Shown: positions 1 through 7,758 of the stretch, in pieces
Layout: each line of letters begins with the position of its first letter
Numbering within the stretch: the stretch's first letter is position 1
Notes under the pieces: generated by a model
Database searches by the model: none
What the model saw: only the letters and a program-made list of their open reading frames with translations
Told to the model about the DNA's origin: nothing
Made by a program: the position numbers and the translations under genes
Origin: Alphaproteobacteria bacterium
Lineage (GTDB): Bacteria > Pseudomonadota > Alphaproteobacteria > Micavibrionales > CSBR16-224
Reading direction: 5' to 3'
Assembly (NCBI GenBank): GCA_006226225.1
Contig: SBHI01000113.1
Span: forward strand, 1 to 27,680
Length of the DNA: 27,680 bases

Positions 1-47
1 TATATTCTTCTGCACGCATTTCAAATAAACGGATAAGGGCAAAAAGT

Positions 48-803
48 ATGGGCGTGAAAAAGTCATTCGCACAAGGCGCACGGGAATATAAAGAGATTTA
101 CTTTGGCAGCTGGGAGCTGCCCCCGATACCTCTCGTTTTCTCGGCCATTGTCGGTGCCGCCGTCGGGTTTGGCGTGACGGGCGGAATCGACGGCTTCAAA
201 GAACTGGACGCAACGCCGCAAACCGGTCAGGAAATTGCCATCCAGCAGCACACAGCCGCGTTAAAAGTTTTGCAGGAAAAACGCGATGCTTATAGAGCCG
301 TGCAAGGTGATGCGCATTTTATCCCCTCTCCACTTGGCAATATTATTGATATCCCCGAGCAAGACCAAAGCAATCAGGCTTCAGCGGTCGCGCTTGAAGA
401 AAATTATCATAGCCTTCTCAACGACTTTGTTGCCGCCGTTCATCTTGATAAGAGATTAAACGAACAGGATGCGAAGACGCTTGTAACCTCTTTTGAGGCT
501 GCACATGGCGCCGTTGAAGACCTCACGAATTTTGCGCCTGTGGATTATAATGATTTGATGGAAGCACGCGCCGCGCTGGAGAAAACAGAAGGTGCCAGCC
601 AAATGTCGGCCCAAGATCAGGCCACCTTTATTAATGACAAGGCCGACGGCTTTGCCGATTCAGGACTTTTTTGGGGTACAACCGCAGGCGGCGCAGGCGC
701 ACCGCTTGCCTTGGCAATCTTATTCGCCATTTTCGGCGGTACTTTGCGCCGCTGGGAGCTGGATCAGCCGAAACCCAAACAAAAATCGGGCTTTAATCAC
801 TAA
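48..803 (+). CDS. hypothetical two-pass membrane protein
   Basis: I do not recognise this 251-residue protein. It has two hydrophobic segments, at about residues 27-46 (glycine/alanine/valine rich) and 211-233, separated by a mostly hydrophilic region of about 165 residues. A short basic tail follows the second segment (RRW then a KPKQK stretch). This suggests a protein anchored at both ends with a soluble, probably helical, domain on one face of the membrane. The start is supported by AAGGG at 35-39, eight bases before the ATG. The next gene, an alpha/beta hydrolase, begins 23 bases after the stop on the same strand, so the two are probably cotranscribed. No conserved motif suggests a catalytic role. 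Confidence 0.7.
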   Translation: MGVKKSFAQGAREYKEIYFGSWELPPIPLVFSAIVGAAVGFGVTGGIDGFKELDATPQTGQEIAIQQHTAALKVLQEKRDAYRAVQGDAHFIPSPLGNIIDIPEQDQSNQASAVALEENYHSLLNDFVAAVHLDKRLNEQDAKTLVTSFEAAHGAVEDLTNFAPVDYNDLMEARAALEKTEGASQMSAQDQATFINDKADGFADSGLFWGTTAGGAGAPLALAILFAIFGGTLRRWELDQPKPKQKSGFNH

Positions 804-826
804 ATCAAAAAGCCGGAGATTTGCTC

Positions 827-1630
827 ATGCCGCAAAAGCCAAAGAAAAAGCTCGGACCGCCGGGAAAACTTTGCACGGTATTTGAAGGTGTCACCGCCTA
901 CCGCGATACATGGGCATCCCTCACCTCCCTTCCTCTTGGGAAAGAATTTCTCTTGCCGAAAGGTGACGGACATCCCGTTTTATTGATCCCCGGCTTCCTT
1001 GGACACGATGTATGCATGTCTCCGATGAAGATGTTTCTTGAAAGCATGAATTACAAAGTTGCACATTGGGAAGGCGGCATAAACTGGGGCCCGTCCGAGG
1101 AAACACTCACGCATATAAAAGACCGCTTACATGAAGTCTATGAGCAAAACGGCAGGCAAAAAGTCAGTTTGGTCGGGTGGAGCTTAGGTGGTATCTATGC
1201 GCGGGAGCTGGCACGGGAATTTCCCGACATGGTGCGTGACGTCATTTCTTTGGGAAGCCCTTTCCAAGTCGTCAAACATCCTGACGCAACGGTTTTAAGC
1301 CCGCTTTTCTCGCATCTAAACCCCGATATAGAGCCTGAAATTGCTTTTGACCCCGATCTGCCTATCGAGCCGCCCATGACATCCGTGTACACGCAATGGG
1401 ACGGTATCGTGCATTGGAAAACCTGTTTGCTGCCTGAAGATAAAAAGACGGAAAATATCGAAGTCAATTCCAGCCATCTCGGTCTCATTTTCAGCCCGCA
1501 GGTTGCAACCATTCTGGCCGACCGGCTTGCACAGCCCGAGGGACAATGGCACAAATTCGCCGCCAGCAAACACCCGTTCTCAATGATCCGCCACCATAAA
1601 AATCAGGCACATAATAAGCGCAGCCGTTAA
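827..1630 (+). CDS. alpha/beta hydrolase (lipase/esterase-like)
   Basis: This 267-residue protein has the layout of an alpha/beta-hydrolase. An oxyanion-type strand-turn (VLLIPGFLG) is followed by the nucleophile elbow GWSLGG, with the likely nucleophile Ser119. A downstream QWDGIVHW stretch could hold the catalytic acid, and a late SSHLG could hold the catalytic histidine. The family cleaves carboxyl esters or related bonds; the substrate cannot be read from sequence. There is no obvious signal peptide: the N terminus is basic (PKKKLGPPGK). ATG at 827 is preferred over an in-frame TTG at 821, because GGAG at 815-818 is 8 bases from the ATG but only 2 from the TTG. It follows the membrane-protein gene by 23 bases. 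Confidence 0.82.
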   Translation: MPQKPKKKLGPPGKLCTVFEGVTAYRDTWASLTSLPLGKEFLLPKGDGHPVLLIPGFLGHDVCMSPMKMFLESMNYKVAHWEGGINWGPSEETLTHIKDRLHEVYEQNGRQKVSLVGWSLGGIYARELAREFPDMVRDVISLGSPFQVVKHPDATVLSPLFSHLNPDIEPEIAFDPDLPIEPPMTSVYTQWDGIVHWKTCLLPEDKKTENIEVNSSHLGLIFSPQVATILADRLAQPEGQWHKFAASKHPFSMIRHHKNQAHNKRSR

Positions 1631-1677
1631 TCGGCACCTTCAGATACCATCAAATAACCGCCCCGTCTCTTAAGGTT

Positions 1678-1704
1678 TTGTTATTGATTTTTATGTAATA
1701 TATT
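1678..1704 (+). promoter_or_regulatory. putative sigma70-type promoter before the 379-residue gene
   Basis: TTGTTA at 1678-1683 and TATATT at 1699-1704 are 15 bases apart, in an AT-rich gap of 113 bases. The -10 is good but the spacing is short, so this is tentative. Confidence 0.35.
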
Positions 1705-1743
1705 CTGGTGGGTTTTTTATGATGGGAAAAGAGCCGTTTACCA

Positions 1744-2883
1744 ATGGCAGATGATACGCAACAGACCGCATTCAGCTATGGCTGGTGCCAAACAGACCGC
1801 AAAGAGGGACAGGATATCCGTCGCGATATGCGATCTGTTGATTATTTGAATGACGAACCCTATGCCACACGCGCCCGCGCAATTTTGCAGCAAATGGGGC
1901 TGCCCGCACCCAAACCGGAACAAATATACCGCGGAACGCATCACGACCTGTTGTTTCTGAACAGCCACGGCGTTGTTATCCGTATCGGCCCCACAGATAT
2001 CGAAGATTTGATGAATCCCGCCATCGTTCAACCGCTGGGATGGGTCGAGGATAAAACGCTCCCGATCAAATCCAAACAATCGGATGATGCAAAAGACATC
2101 CCCTTCACCGTCGCCATATATCCCGGCATTGAGCTTTATGAGGATTTTTTTCAGAAAACGCCGCGCCCCGGAATTGTCGCCGATGTCGAGGACTTCTTTC
2201 GCGCAACGGGACAAAGCGCAAATGATATTGTCACCTATAATATGGGGATTATTCGCATCTTGGATGATGACGGCATCGAAGTCGCCGTCCCGATGTTACT
2301 GGATGCCGATAATGAATTTAACGGCTCCGACCAGATTTTGCGGGAAAAACGTTCGGCAAAATTGCGGGAGATGGAAAAGAAAACCAAGGATAAAGGGCAG
2401 ATCATGTCCTATGTTCTCAAAGATGTTTTTAAAGATGCGCAGGACGCCAAGCTGTTCCAGCGCGCCTACCAGCTGCATCAGCCTTTGCGCAATCTGTTCT
2501 GGCGCGCATTCCGCAATGTCGAGGCGATTGAAGACAGCCCGCAAAAAGAGCATATGGACGCTTTTTGGCAGGAATGCGCCGCCATTACAAACGCCCCCAA
2601 AGAAACCACATCATTCCAATGGACATCACGGGTCAATGACAGCGGCCTGCATGTCTTTAAACGGGAGGAAATCGTCATTCCCAACCTGACGCTGTATCGC
2701 CCCTGGACAGGCGAAGAGCAGGATAAGGTCGTCCTTCCTATCGCCCAGTCGGAAACCGTGAAGGCGGCGCTTGCCAAAGCGGCAAAAAAAGCGGATAAGC
2801 TGGCAACCGGTGAAGAACCACCAAAACCAAGAAGATTAATCAATCTGCGCTTCATAAATGATTTCGCGGCGCGGTTCCGGTAA
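1744..2883 (+). CDS. hypothetical protein, 379 residues
   Basis: I do not recognise a family. The protein is soluble, with no signal peptide or membrane segment. The N-terminal third contains a compact stretch (about residues 55-105: YRGTHHDLLFLNSHGVV, then RIGPTDIEDL) that looks like strands of a folded domain. The middle (about 195-225) is highly charged and probably helical, with many Lys/Glu/Arg. The C terminus has an Ala/Lys-rich helix followed by a basic end (RRLINLRF...RFR). The start has a purine-rich GAAAAGAG about ten bases upstream. It stands alone: the previous gene ends 113 bases upstream and the next gene is convergent. HHD near residue 66 resembles some metal or nucleotide sites, but that is too little to assign a function. 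Confidence 0.72.
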   Translation: MADDTQQTAFSYGWCQTDRKEGQDIRRDMRSVDYLNDEPYATRARAILQQMGLPAPKPEQIYRGTHHDLLFLNSHGVVIRIGPTDIEDLMNPAIVQPLGWVEDKTLPIKSKQSDDAKDIPFTVAIYPGIELYEDFFQKTPRPGIVADVEDFFRATGQSANDIVTYNMGIIRILDDDGIEVAVPMLLDADNEFNGSDQILREKRSAKLREMEKKTKDKGQIMSYVLKDVFKDAQDAKLFQRAYQLHQPLRNLFWRAFRNVEAIEDSPQKEHMDAFWQECAAITNAPKETTSFQWTSRVNDSGLHVFKREEIVIPNLTLYRPWTGEEQDKVVLPIAQSETVKAALAKAAKKADKLATGEEPPKPRRLINLRFINDFAARFR

Positions 2884-2958
2884 CGCTCCGACCGCTTGCC
2901 GCAGGCGCGCCGCCCGTACACGCCTTAACTCTGCGACAAGGATGAGCTGAAAAACCCT

Positions 2959-3582
2959 CTAAATTGCAGCGGGTGGAGGCGTGTCTTCAAAAACACCTTC
3001 CTGGTAAAATAATTGACCGAATAGCGGGTGCGTTATATCGATAACAATTTTGAACCGGTTTTTTCCCGTATTGGTATGCGTTAATTTTATTTTTCCCAGC
3101 GTTAAAAAAGACGGCATCGAAACACGATACGTCCCGATGTGAAAGAAACATCCACCGTCTGTAAAAAACAGCGCGTGATTTTTCTCTTGAACTTTCACAA
3201 CCATCCCCAATCCGGCGCCGACGAATTCCAATAATTCCCCTTGCTCGTTTAAATGCATATGAGATTTAAAAATATAAGTTTTTTTCTTGTCAGGAAAATA
3301 ATAGCGCCGAATTTTGTGAATATCCTCACTGCCGTCTTTTTTGAAGACTTCGATATCCGCTTCGATATCTGTTCCGTTCCATGCGCAAAACGCCCCGTCT
3401 GTAAAAAAAGTCAATTTCGCAATCAACCATCCGAGCCAGGATCGCCTTAAGACCGTCATCTTCCCTTTATAGATGATCGGTCTGCCCGGTGCGGGGTCTG
3501 CATTAAAGCGTGTTTGAATATTTGGATCGATCTTATCCCAATCATCCCCTAATTGGGATTTGAACAAAGCTGCCTCAGACAT
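2959..3582 (-). CDS. DUF4166 domain-containing protein
   Basis: This 207-residue protein resembles the DUF4166 family. It opens with a short helix region (LGDDWDKIDPNIQTRF) and a GxxxVxR-like strand. It ends with a beta-rich half closing in THPLFGQLFYQEGVF, which is the typical family ending. Members are often found alone or at the end of saccharopine-dehydrogenase-like proteins; their biochemical role is unknown to me. There is no signal peptide. The start is backed by AGGAAA five bases before the ATG. It lies 116 bases downstream of the ankyrin gene on the same strand and could share its transcript. Confidence 0.7.
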   Translation of the reverse strand: MSEAALFKSQLGDDWDKIDPNIQTRFNADPAPGRPIIYKGKMTVLRRSWLGWLIAKLTFFTDGAFCAWNGTDIEADIEVFKKDGSEDIHKIRRYYFPDKKKTYIFKSHMHLNEQGELLEFVGAGLGMVVKVQEKNHALFFTDGGCFFHIGTYRVSMPSFLTLGKIKLTHTNTGKNRFKIVIDITHPLFGQLFYQEGVFEDTPPPAAI

Positions 3583-3698
3583 GCGTGTTTCCTAAAATAA
3601 TTTGAAGCGATGAATTTCACCTCAGGATTAGCGTATCACGACAAAAAAACGGAAGACATGATTTTCATCCGCCTCCTGACAGGGGAATTTGCGCGCTA

Positions 3699-4661
3699 TC
3701 AACTATGGCGTTTGTTGAGTTTTCGCGGCCGCGCGGAAAAAGGAGCCGGCGTTTTTTTGTTTCGTTTTTTCATCCAATCATATGCCTCACGTATATCCTC
3801 GGCATTCGCGCGGAATTGATCAAAAGATACGGGGGCACCAAGCGACTCGCCGACGCGCTCCGTAACAGTGCGCTTTTTGAAATTGAATATTTGTGTCAGA
3901 TCACCCGTATCTACGGTATATCCTTCGTATTTAATGACAATGTCATCATTCACGGCCTGATATGGCTGGATGGCACGCAGTGTTCGAATGCTCTCTCTAT
4001 ATTTTTTCTGCTGCTCGTTACTCAGACTGGTATAGTCGGCTCCGGCCTGCACCAGAATTTTTGCGCAACCGATATGGCTCTGTGTTAACGCCCAGCTAAG
4101 CGCGTTATGTGTGTTTTTATCGTCTTTCTGATCCATATCCATATGCGGAATTTTTACCAGCTGCCGAAGTGCTCCCTCATTGCCGAGATGCGCCGCCCAC
4201 AGCAAAGCACTTTGCAACTTATCCTGCGGAATATTGTGCTCAAGACAGTTTTTGACCGCTTCATCATTGTTTTCTTTAATCGCCGGGATAAGCATCTCTG
4301 CCCATTCCTCATCCGAAAAGGAAAAAAGAGAAGGACACCGTTTCTTATAAGGTGTCTTGACGAGCGTGCCATCAGCCCCCGCCTCCAACAGTATTTCTGC
4401 GCAACCGATATGCCCGCTATCCAGCGCCCATTCAAGCACACATTTTCCCTTCGTCTCGGCATTCAGATTGATTTCCTCCAGCCTCGCCAAACGGCGGGTA
4501 ATATCTTCCAGTCCAAGATGAGCTGCCCAGATCAGGGCATTCTCTGCCTTTATGTCGGGCGCTGCCTGATCGAGCACATCCTCAACCACCGTCAAATCCT
4601 TTGATTTGACGGCGTCTATCAGTTTCGCATCCCAATTTGGCTGTACTATGCCTTCTGTCAT
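3699..4661 (-). CDS. ankyrin-repeat protein with internal duplication
   Basis: This 320-residue protein consists of two similar modules, about residues 11-108 and 121-222. Each has a helix pair, then ALxWAAHLG, then a second unit ending in HIGCAxILxxAGAD. This is the ankyrin pattern, in which the repeats form a protein-binding surface. The last 90 residues (about 230-320) are not ankyrin: they contain IVIKYEGYTVDTGDL and QIFNFKKRTVTERVGE, then a basic helix and tail. The LTQIFNFKKRTV segment may be a small domain of unknown function. There is no signal peptide. A promoter-like pair lies just upstream (4694-4723). The DUF4166 gene follows downstream. Ankyrin proteins may act inside the cell or be delivered to a host; nothing here decides which. 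Confidence 0.83.
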   Translation of the reverse strand: MTEGIVQPNWDAKLIDAVKSKDLTVVEDVLDQAAPDIKAENALIWAAHLGLEDITRRLARLEEINLNAETKGKCVLEWALDSGHIGCAEILLEAGADGTLVKTPYKKRCPSLFSFSDEEWAEMLIPAIKENNDEAVKNCLEHNIPQDKLQSALLWAAHLGNEGALRQLVKIPHMDMDQKDDKNTHNALSWALTQSHIGCAKILVQAGADYTSLSNEQQKKYRESIRTLRAIQPYQAVNDDIVIKYEGYTVDTGDLTQIFNFKKRTVTERVGESLGAPVSFDQFRANAEDIREAYDWMKKRNKKTPAPFSARPRKLNKRHS

Positions 4662-4693
4662 ATCCGGTCCGAAGGTTGATTTTTTACCGGATG

Positions 4694-4723
4694 ACTATAG
4701 CATGAATTTAAATACTATGTCAA
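4694..4723 (-). promoter_or_regulatory. sigma70-type promoter for the ankyrin gene
   Basis: On the minus strand, a perfect TTGACA (4718-4723) and TATAGT (4694-4699) are 18 bases apart. The predicted start of transcription is near 4687, giving a leader of about 25 bases before the ankyrin ATG at 4661. Confidence 0.65.
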
Positions 4724-4780
4724 ATAGTGGCGGGTATCATTCCGTCACTCATGACCAAGGATCCGGTGTATCGAAATTTT

Positions 4781-5314
4781 CTACGCAGTACACTTTTTCA
4801 AAATTTCATCCACAACGCTTTCAAGCGGTGCCGTCGCATCTATAGAGATGCCGTGAGGAATATCCTCCTTTGTCCGGTGAAGTTTTGCGACAAGCTCTTT
4901 CTCCTCCGGTTTGCCGCCCCAATCCGTCGGATCGCGTGCCACTCTCTCGTCAAGCCGCCGATACAATGTTTCAAGATCGTCAACATTCAGAATAAAAACG
5001 CCGTCCAGCAAATCAATGAAGTGAGGGAAATTTCTGGAACCACCGCAAAAAAAAGAGATGGACACGCTGTGATCAGCAATCACGGCTTTGACTTTATCTA
5101 TATCCCAAAGCTGATGTTTCTGCCGCCAGACGGCCTTGTCCCATTCGCTGGTATGGAGAGGTTCTTCCAGCGGTTCGCCGGTCTTTGGGTCGCCCCGATA
5201 TTTGAGTTCCCGGTCACCGTGAACAACATGATAGCCGCGTCGCTGCAACGCTTCGGCCACCGTCGTTTTTCCGGTACCGGACACACCTTCGATCAAATAA
5301 TTTTTAACACCCAT
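4781..5314 (-). CDS. small P-loop kinase-like ATPase
   Basis: This 177-residue protein starts MGVKNYLIEGVSGTGKTT, a Walker A motif with G10, G15, K16 and T17 at the extreme N terminus, as in small nucleoside or shikimate-type kinases. It then has HGDRELKY, where an early acidic/basic pair commonly contacts substrate. A hydrophobic strand (VFILNVDD) precedes the arginine-rich segment YRRLDERVARDPTDW, which resembles a lid region. Its substrate is unknown. The family phosphorylates small molecules or acts as a P-loop chaperone or toxin. The start lies 21 bases after the stop of the HEAT-repeat gene on the same strand, so the two are likely cotranscribed. No strong ribosome-binding site is visible beyond GGTG close to the ATG, which fits translation coupled to the upstream gene. 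Confidence 0.8.
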   Translation of the reverse strand: MGVKNYLIEGVSGTGKTTVAEALQRRGYHVVHGDRELKYRGDPKTGEPLEEPLHTSEWDKAVWRQKHQLWDIDKVKAVIADHSVSISFFCGGSRNFPHFIDLLDGVFILNVDDLETLYRRLDERVARDPTDWGGKPEEKELVAKLHRTKEDIPHGISIDATAPLESVVDEILKKCTA

Positions 5315-5335
5315 TTCACCGCCGCATTGAGACGT

Positions 5336-6466
5336 TTACAGCTTTTTGCCTGGCAGATTATTGGCAAGCCGCTTAACAGTATCCATGCGGTCTTTCCTTT
5401 GCTGCTCCGCTTTTGCCTGTTTCTGCACAGCTGCTTCACGTTCTTTTTCCGCGGCGGCGAGCTCTTTTTGGCGCTCTTCAGCGCGTTTTTTCTCCTCTGC
5501 AATTTCTGCAGCGGTTTTCACCGGCTCCGGCGGCGGATTCAAAGTACGCACAACGCTGTCAATTCTTCCTTTGACAACAAAGACAGCGCTCTCTTTCGAT
5601 GCTTCCATGCTGGAAATAACCCGCTCTATCTTATCTTCGTGCTTTTTGGCAATTGCTTCCATAGAGTCAATTGTGCGGTAACGGACAAAGATGTCTTTAT
5701 CTTCCAGCCCCGTTTCCAAAGCGTCCAGCACATTATCGACCTGATCGTCATTTTCCAGCCCCATCACACCCAATTGGCGTGCACATTTGATACGTACGCG
5801 ATAGAATTGCTGCCCGTTTTCTCCTTCCGAAGGATCACTTAACAAACCGGATAATGTCTCGATAACACTTTCCGCATAATCAGGATTTTTTACAGCCAAT
5901 GCTGTCAGACCCAAAACAGAATCCTCGCGAACATCGCGATAGGCGCTTTTGGTTGCGTCTGTGAGCATTTGCACCACAACATCCATTTTCTCCGGATTAC
6001 TTTCACCAATGCCCCGCAAAGAATATATGGCCGAATGGCGCACCTCTTCATCTTTATCAAGCAAAGCACCTTGCAGCGTTTCCACGACCAGATCGGCATA
6101 TTCGGGATATTGAACGGCAATCGCACCCAAGCGTGCCACACCATCGTACCGCAATTCTGCATGATCAACCTTACCGGCATAATCAACGAAGGCTTGCACG
6201 GTTGCCTCTGTTGCCAGCTCCGCATGTTCCAGAACGGCCCGTGTCGCTTTGGAAAAGGCACGCTCAAAGATTTTTGCGTCCTGTACACTTGGTTTTTCTT
6301 CTGTAGAGATATGTCCTAGAAGTTCACGAATGTCTTTCGCTTGCGCAGCATAATCAATTTCGGGCTCTTGCTGTTGCTCTTCCTCCGCACCGATGGCCGT
6401 TTCTTCAACAACCGGCGCTTCCTCTTGAACCTTTTCTTTTGATTTTTTGCGAAATGAAAATTTCAT
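5336..6466 (-). CDS. HEAT-repeat protein with C-terminal coiled coil
   Basis: This 376-residue protein is predicted to be cytoplasmic. After a basic start (MKFSFRKKSKEK) and an acidic Glu/Gln-rich linker, about residues 60-300 form repeated helix pairs of the HEAT type, such as DEEVRHSAIYSLRGIG, YRDVREDSVLGLTALA and DIFVRYRTIDSMEAIA. HEAT solenoids bind proteins. The final 60 residues are rich in Ala, Glu, Lys and Arg (EEKKRAEERQKELAAAEKE) and should form a coiled coil, followed by a basic tail. An upstream in-frame start would add 23 residues, but ATG at 6466 has AAGGGG eight bases before it and gives the sensible N terminus. It leads a two-gene unit with the P-loop kinase. A promoter and a perfect inverted repeat lie just upstream. 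Confidence 0.84.
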   Translation of the reverse strand: MKFSFRKKSKEKVQEEAPVVEETAIGAEEEQQQEPEIDYAAQAKDIRELLGHISTEEKPSVQDAKIFERAFSKATRAVLEHAELATEATVQAFVDYAGKVDHAELRYDGVARLGAIAVQYPEYADLVVETLQGALLDKDEEVRHSAIYSLRGIGESNPEKMDVVVQMLTDATKSAYRDVREDSVLGLTALAVKNPDYAESVIETLSGLLSDPSEGENGQQFYRVRIKCARQLGVMGLENDDQVDNVLDALETGLEDKDIFVRYRTIDSMEAIAKKHEDKIERVISSMEASKESAVFVVKGRIDSVVRTLNPPPEPVKTAAEIAEEKKRAEERQKELAAAEKEREAAVQKQAKAEQQRKDRMDTVKRLANNLPGKKL

Positions 6467-6483
6467 AACATGATCCCCTTCAA

Positions 6484-6513
6484 CTAATAATATTGCACAT
6501 TTTCTATTATTAG
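6484..6513. repeat. 9-bp perfect inverted repeat (candidate operator)
   Basis: CTAATAATA at 6484-6492 is exactly mirrored by TATTATTAG at 6505-6513, with a 12-base spacer. The right arm overlaps the predicted -10 box of the HEAT-repeat gene, so it could be a dimeric repressor site or a leader hairpin. AT-richness lowers its significance. Confidence 0.4.
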
Positions 6514-6535
6514 GGAAAAAGGTTATCAGAATCAA
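6506..6535 (-). promoter_or_regulatory. putative promoter for the HEAT-kinase unit
   Basis: On the minus strand TTGATT (6530-6535) and AATAAT (6506-6511) are separated by 18 bases. The predicted leader is about 30 bases to the ATG at 6466. Confidence 0.45.
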
Positions 6536-6682
6536 AGGGCGGGCACAATCAATTTATTCACATATTTTTGAAAATGCGAAACTATCTTACGTTTTTTCTC
6601 AACTTTCATATGTTTTGAAATAAATATGCAGCCCGACCGCACATAAAATTACGTTAATCGACAGCAGCGTCCTTGATCAAGC

Positions 6683-7480
6683 TCAACGACCTTCCGTCAC
6701 GATTTGAAGCCAAATCCCGTCGATTGCTTTTTTGAGCGCGGGATCGGCTTTTAATCGTTGCTCGTCCAGATAAAATTTTGCCTTTGATCCCATGACAAGA
6801 ATATCCTGCGCGGCCATTTTACGCACAATAGGGTCGCTATCGAGTAACTTGCTGGCCTGGCATATCGGGCGGATCCCGCTTTGTATGTCGGGGGTCGTCG
6901 TCGCATTCAACAACATATGAGCCGGGCTAAATTCCAATCTGGCATGCACCTTCCCTTTCCCGCCATTGGTTAGATTGACATGCCCCAAGATCGTCAAGGC
7001 ATCATCCTGCGTAGACTCTATTTCCGGCGCGGAAAAATCATAAAATCCGTCTTGCAAAAGCTGCGGAGAGAGGATCAGCCATGCTTCAGCAATGAAAACA
7101 GCGCGCAGGTTCTGCTGCAGGTTCAAATGTGACTGAAAAAATGCCAGCAGCTCACCGTCGGTGGTGACATGGATGATTTCATCCTGCGGCGATTGAACGA
7201 GTATATTGGCAGCAGAGAAAGATTCAGGCGTTTCACGGGCGATTGGATACTGCCGAAAATAAAAACTGTAAAAACTGTATCCCGGGAAAACAGCGGATAA
7301 AGACGCATTGCTTTGCAGGGTCAATACTCCGCGTTCGGCGCCATGAAACTTGTTCAACCAATCTTGCACAACCTCGGTGTGTGAAACGGATGCTCTCTTG
7401 TCATCACCGTTTTCAGCGAATGCCGCATGAGGTGCCAATGATAAGAGTGTACAAATAACGACAACGGCAAAATATTTCAT
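6683..7480 (-). CDS. hypothetical secreted/periplasmic protein
   Basis: This 265-residue protein begins with a clear signal peptide: MKYF, a hydrophobic core (VVVICTLLSLA), then HAAFA before the likely cleavage at AFA|E. The mature part has no family I recognise. Its middle looks beta-rich (LTLQSNASLSAVFPGYSFYSFYF), and the last 60 residues look like a HEAT-type helix pair (SDPIVRKMAAQDILVMG). It probably acts in the periplasm. An earlier in-frame ATG at 7504 would put eight charged residues before the signal; the ATG at 7480 is preferred because AAGG lies five bases upstream. There is one cysteine (PICQAS), so no disulfide pair is obvious. Confidence 0.72.
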   Translation of the reverse strand: MKYFAVVVICTLLSLAPHAAFAENGDDKRASVSHTEVVQDWLNKFHGAERGVLTLQSNASLSAVFPGYSFYSFYFRQYPIARETPESFSAANILVQSPQDEIIHVTTDGELLAFFQSHLNLQQNLRAVFIAEAWLILSPQLLQDGFYDFSAPEIESTQDDALTILGHVNLTNGGKGKVHARLEFSPAHMLLNATTTPDIQSGIRPICQASKLLDSDPIVRKMAAQDILVMGSKAKFYLDEQRLKADPALKKAIDGIWLQIVTEGR

Positions 7481-7537
7481 TTCGGCCTTCTTTCCATTAC
7501 GCAAAACAATCTCTGTTCCATGCCAATAATATCTCTG

Positions 7538-7543
7538 ATTATA
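7538..7543 (-). promoter_or_regulatory. possible -10 element upstream of the secreted protein gene
   Basis: A perfect TATAAT on the minus strand lies about 58 bases before the ATG at 7480, but no convincing -35 hexamer sits 16-18 bases upstream. Tentative. Confidence 0.3.
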
Positions 7544-7640
7544 TCTGCTTTAGCAAGCCGCTCTGCGCACATGATCTTTTTTCCGAAGACTGAAAATTTT
7601 CCCGTAACAATCCGGTACGGTTTATTCCCCCCTATTTTTC

Positions 7641-7668
7641 TTGCCCCTTTATATTTTTCTGATATAGT
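7641..7668 (+). promoter_or_regulatory. putative promoter for the 188-residue ankyrin gene
   Basis: TTGCCC (7641-7646) and TATAGT (7663-7668) are 16 bases apart, in an AT-rich stretch about 90 bases before the ATG at 7759. Confidence 0.4.
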
Positions 7669-7758
7669 CATAATATTATTTCAATATATACACACAGAGA
7701 GATGTAAAATTACTCTTGCGGCACATATCGCAATAAACAAGAGACATAAGAGGACGGC

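Noticed and set aside
3583..3698. A possible small gene between the DUF4166 and ankyrin genes.
   Set aside because: Short frames there have no ribosome site or conserved pattern; the 116 bases look like an ordinary spacer.
4727..5842. A 371-codon open frame on the plus strand across the kinase and HEAT genes.
   Set aside because: It is antisense to two well-supported genes and spans their boundary. The protein is Phe/Arg/Ser rich with no domain, as expected of a shadow frame.
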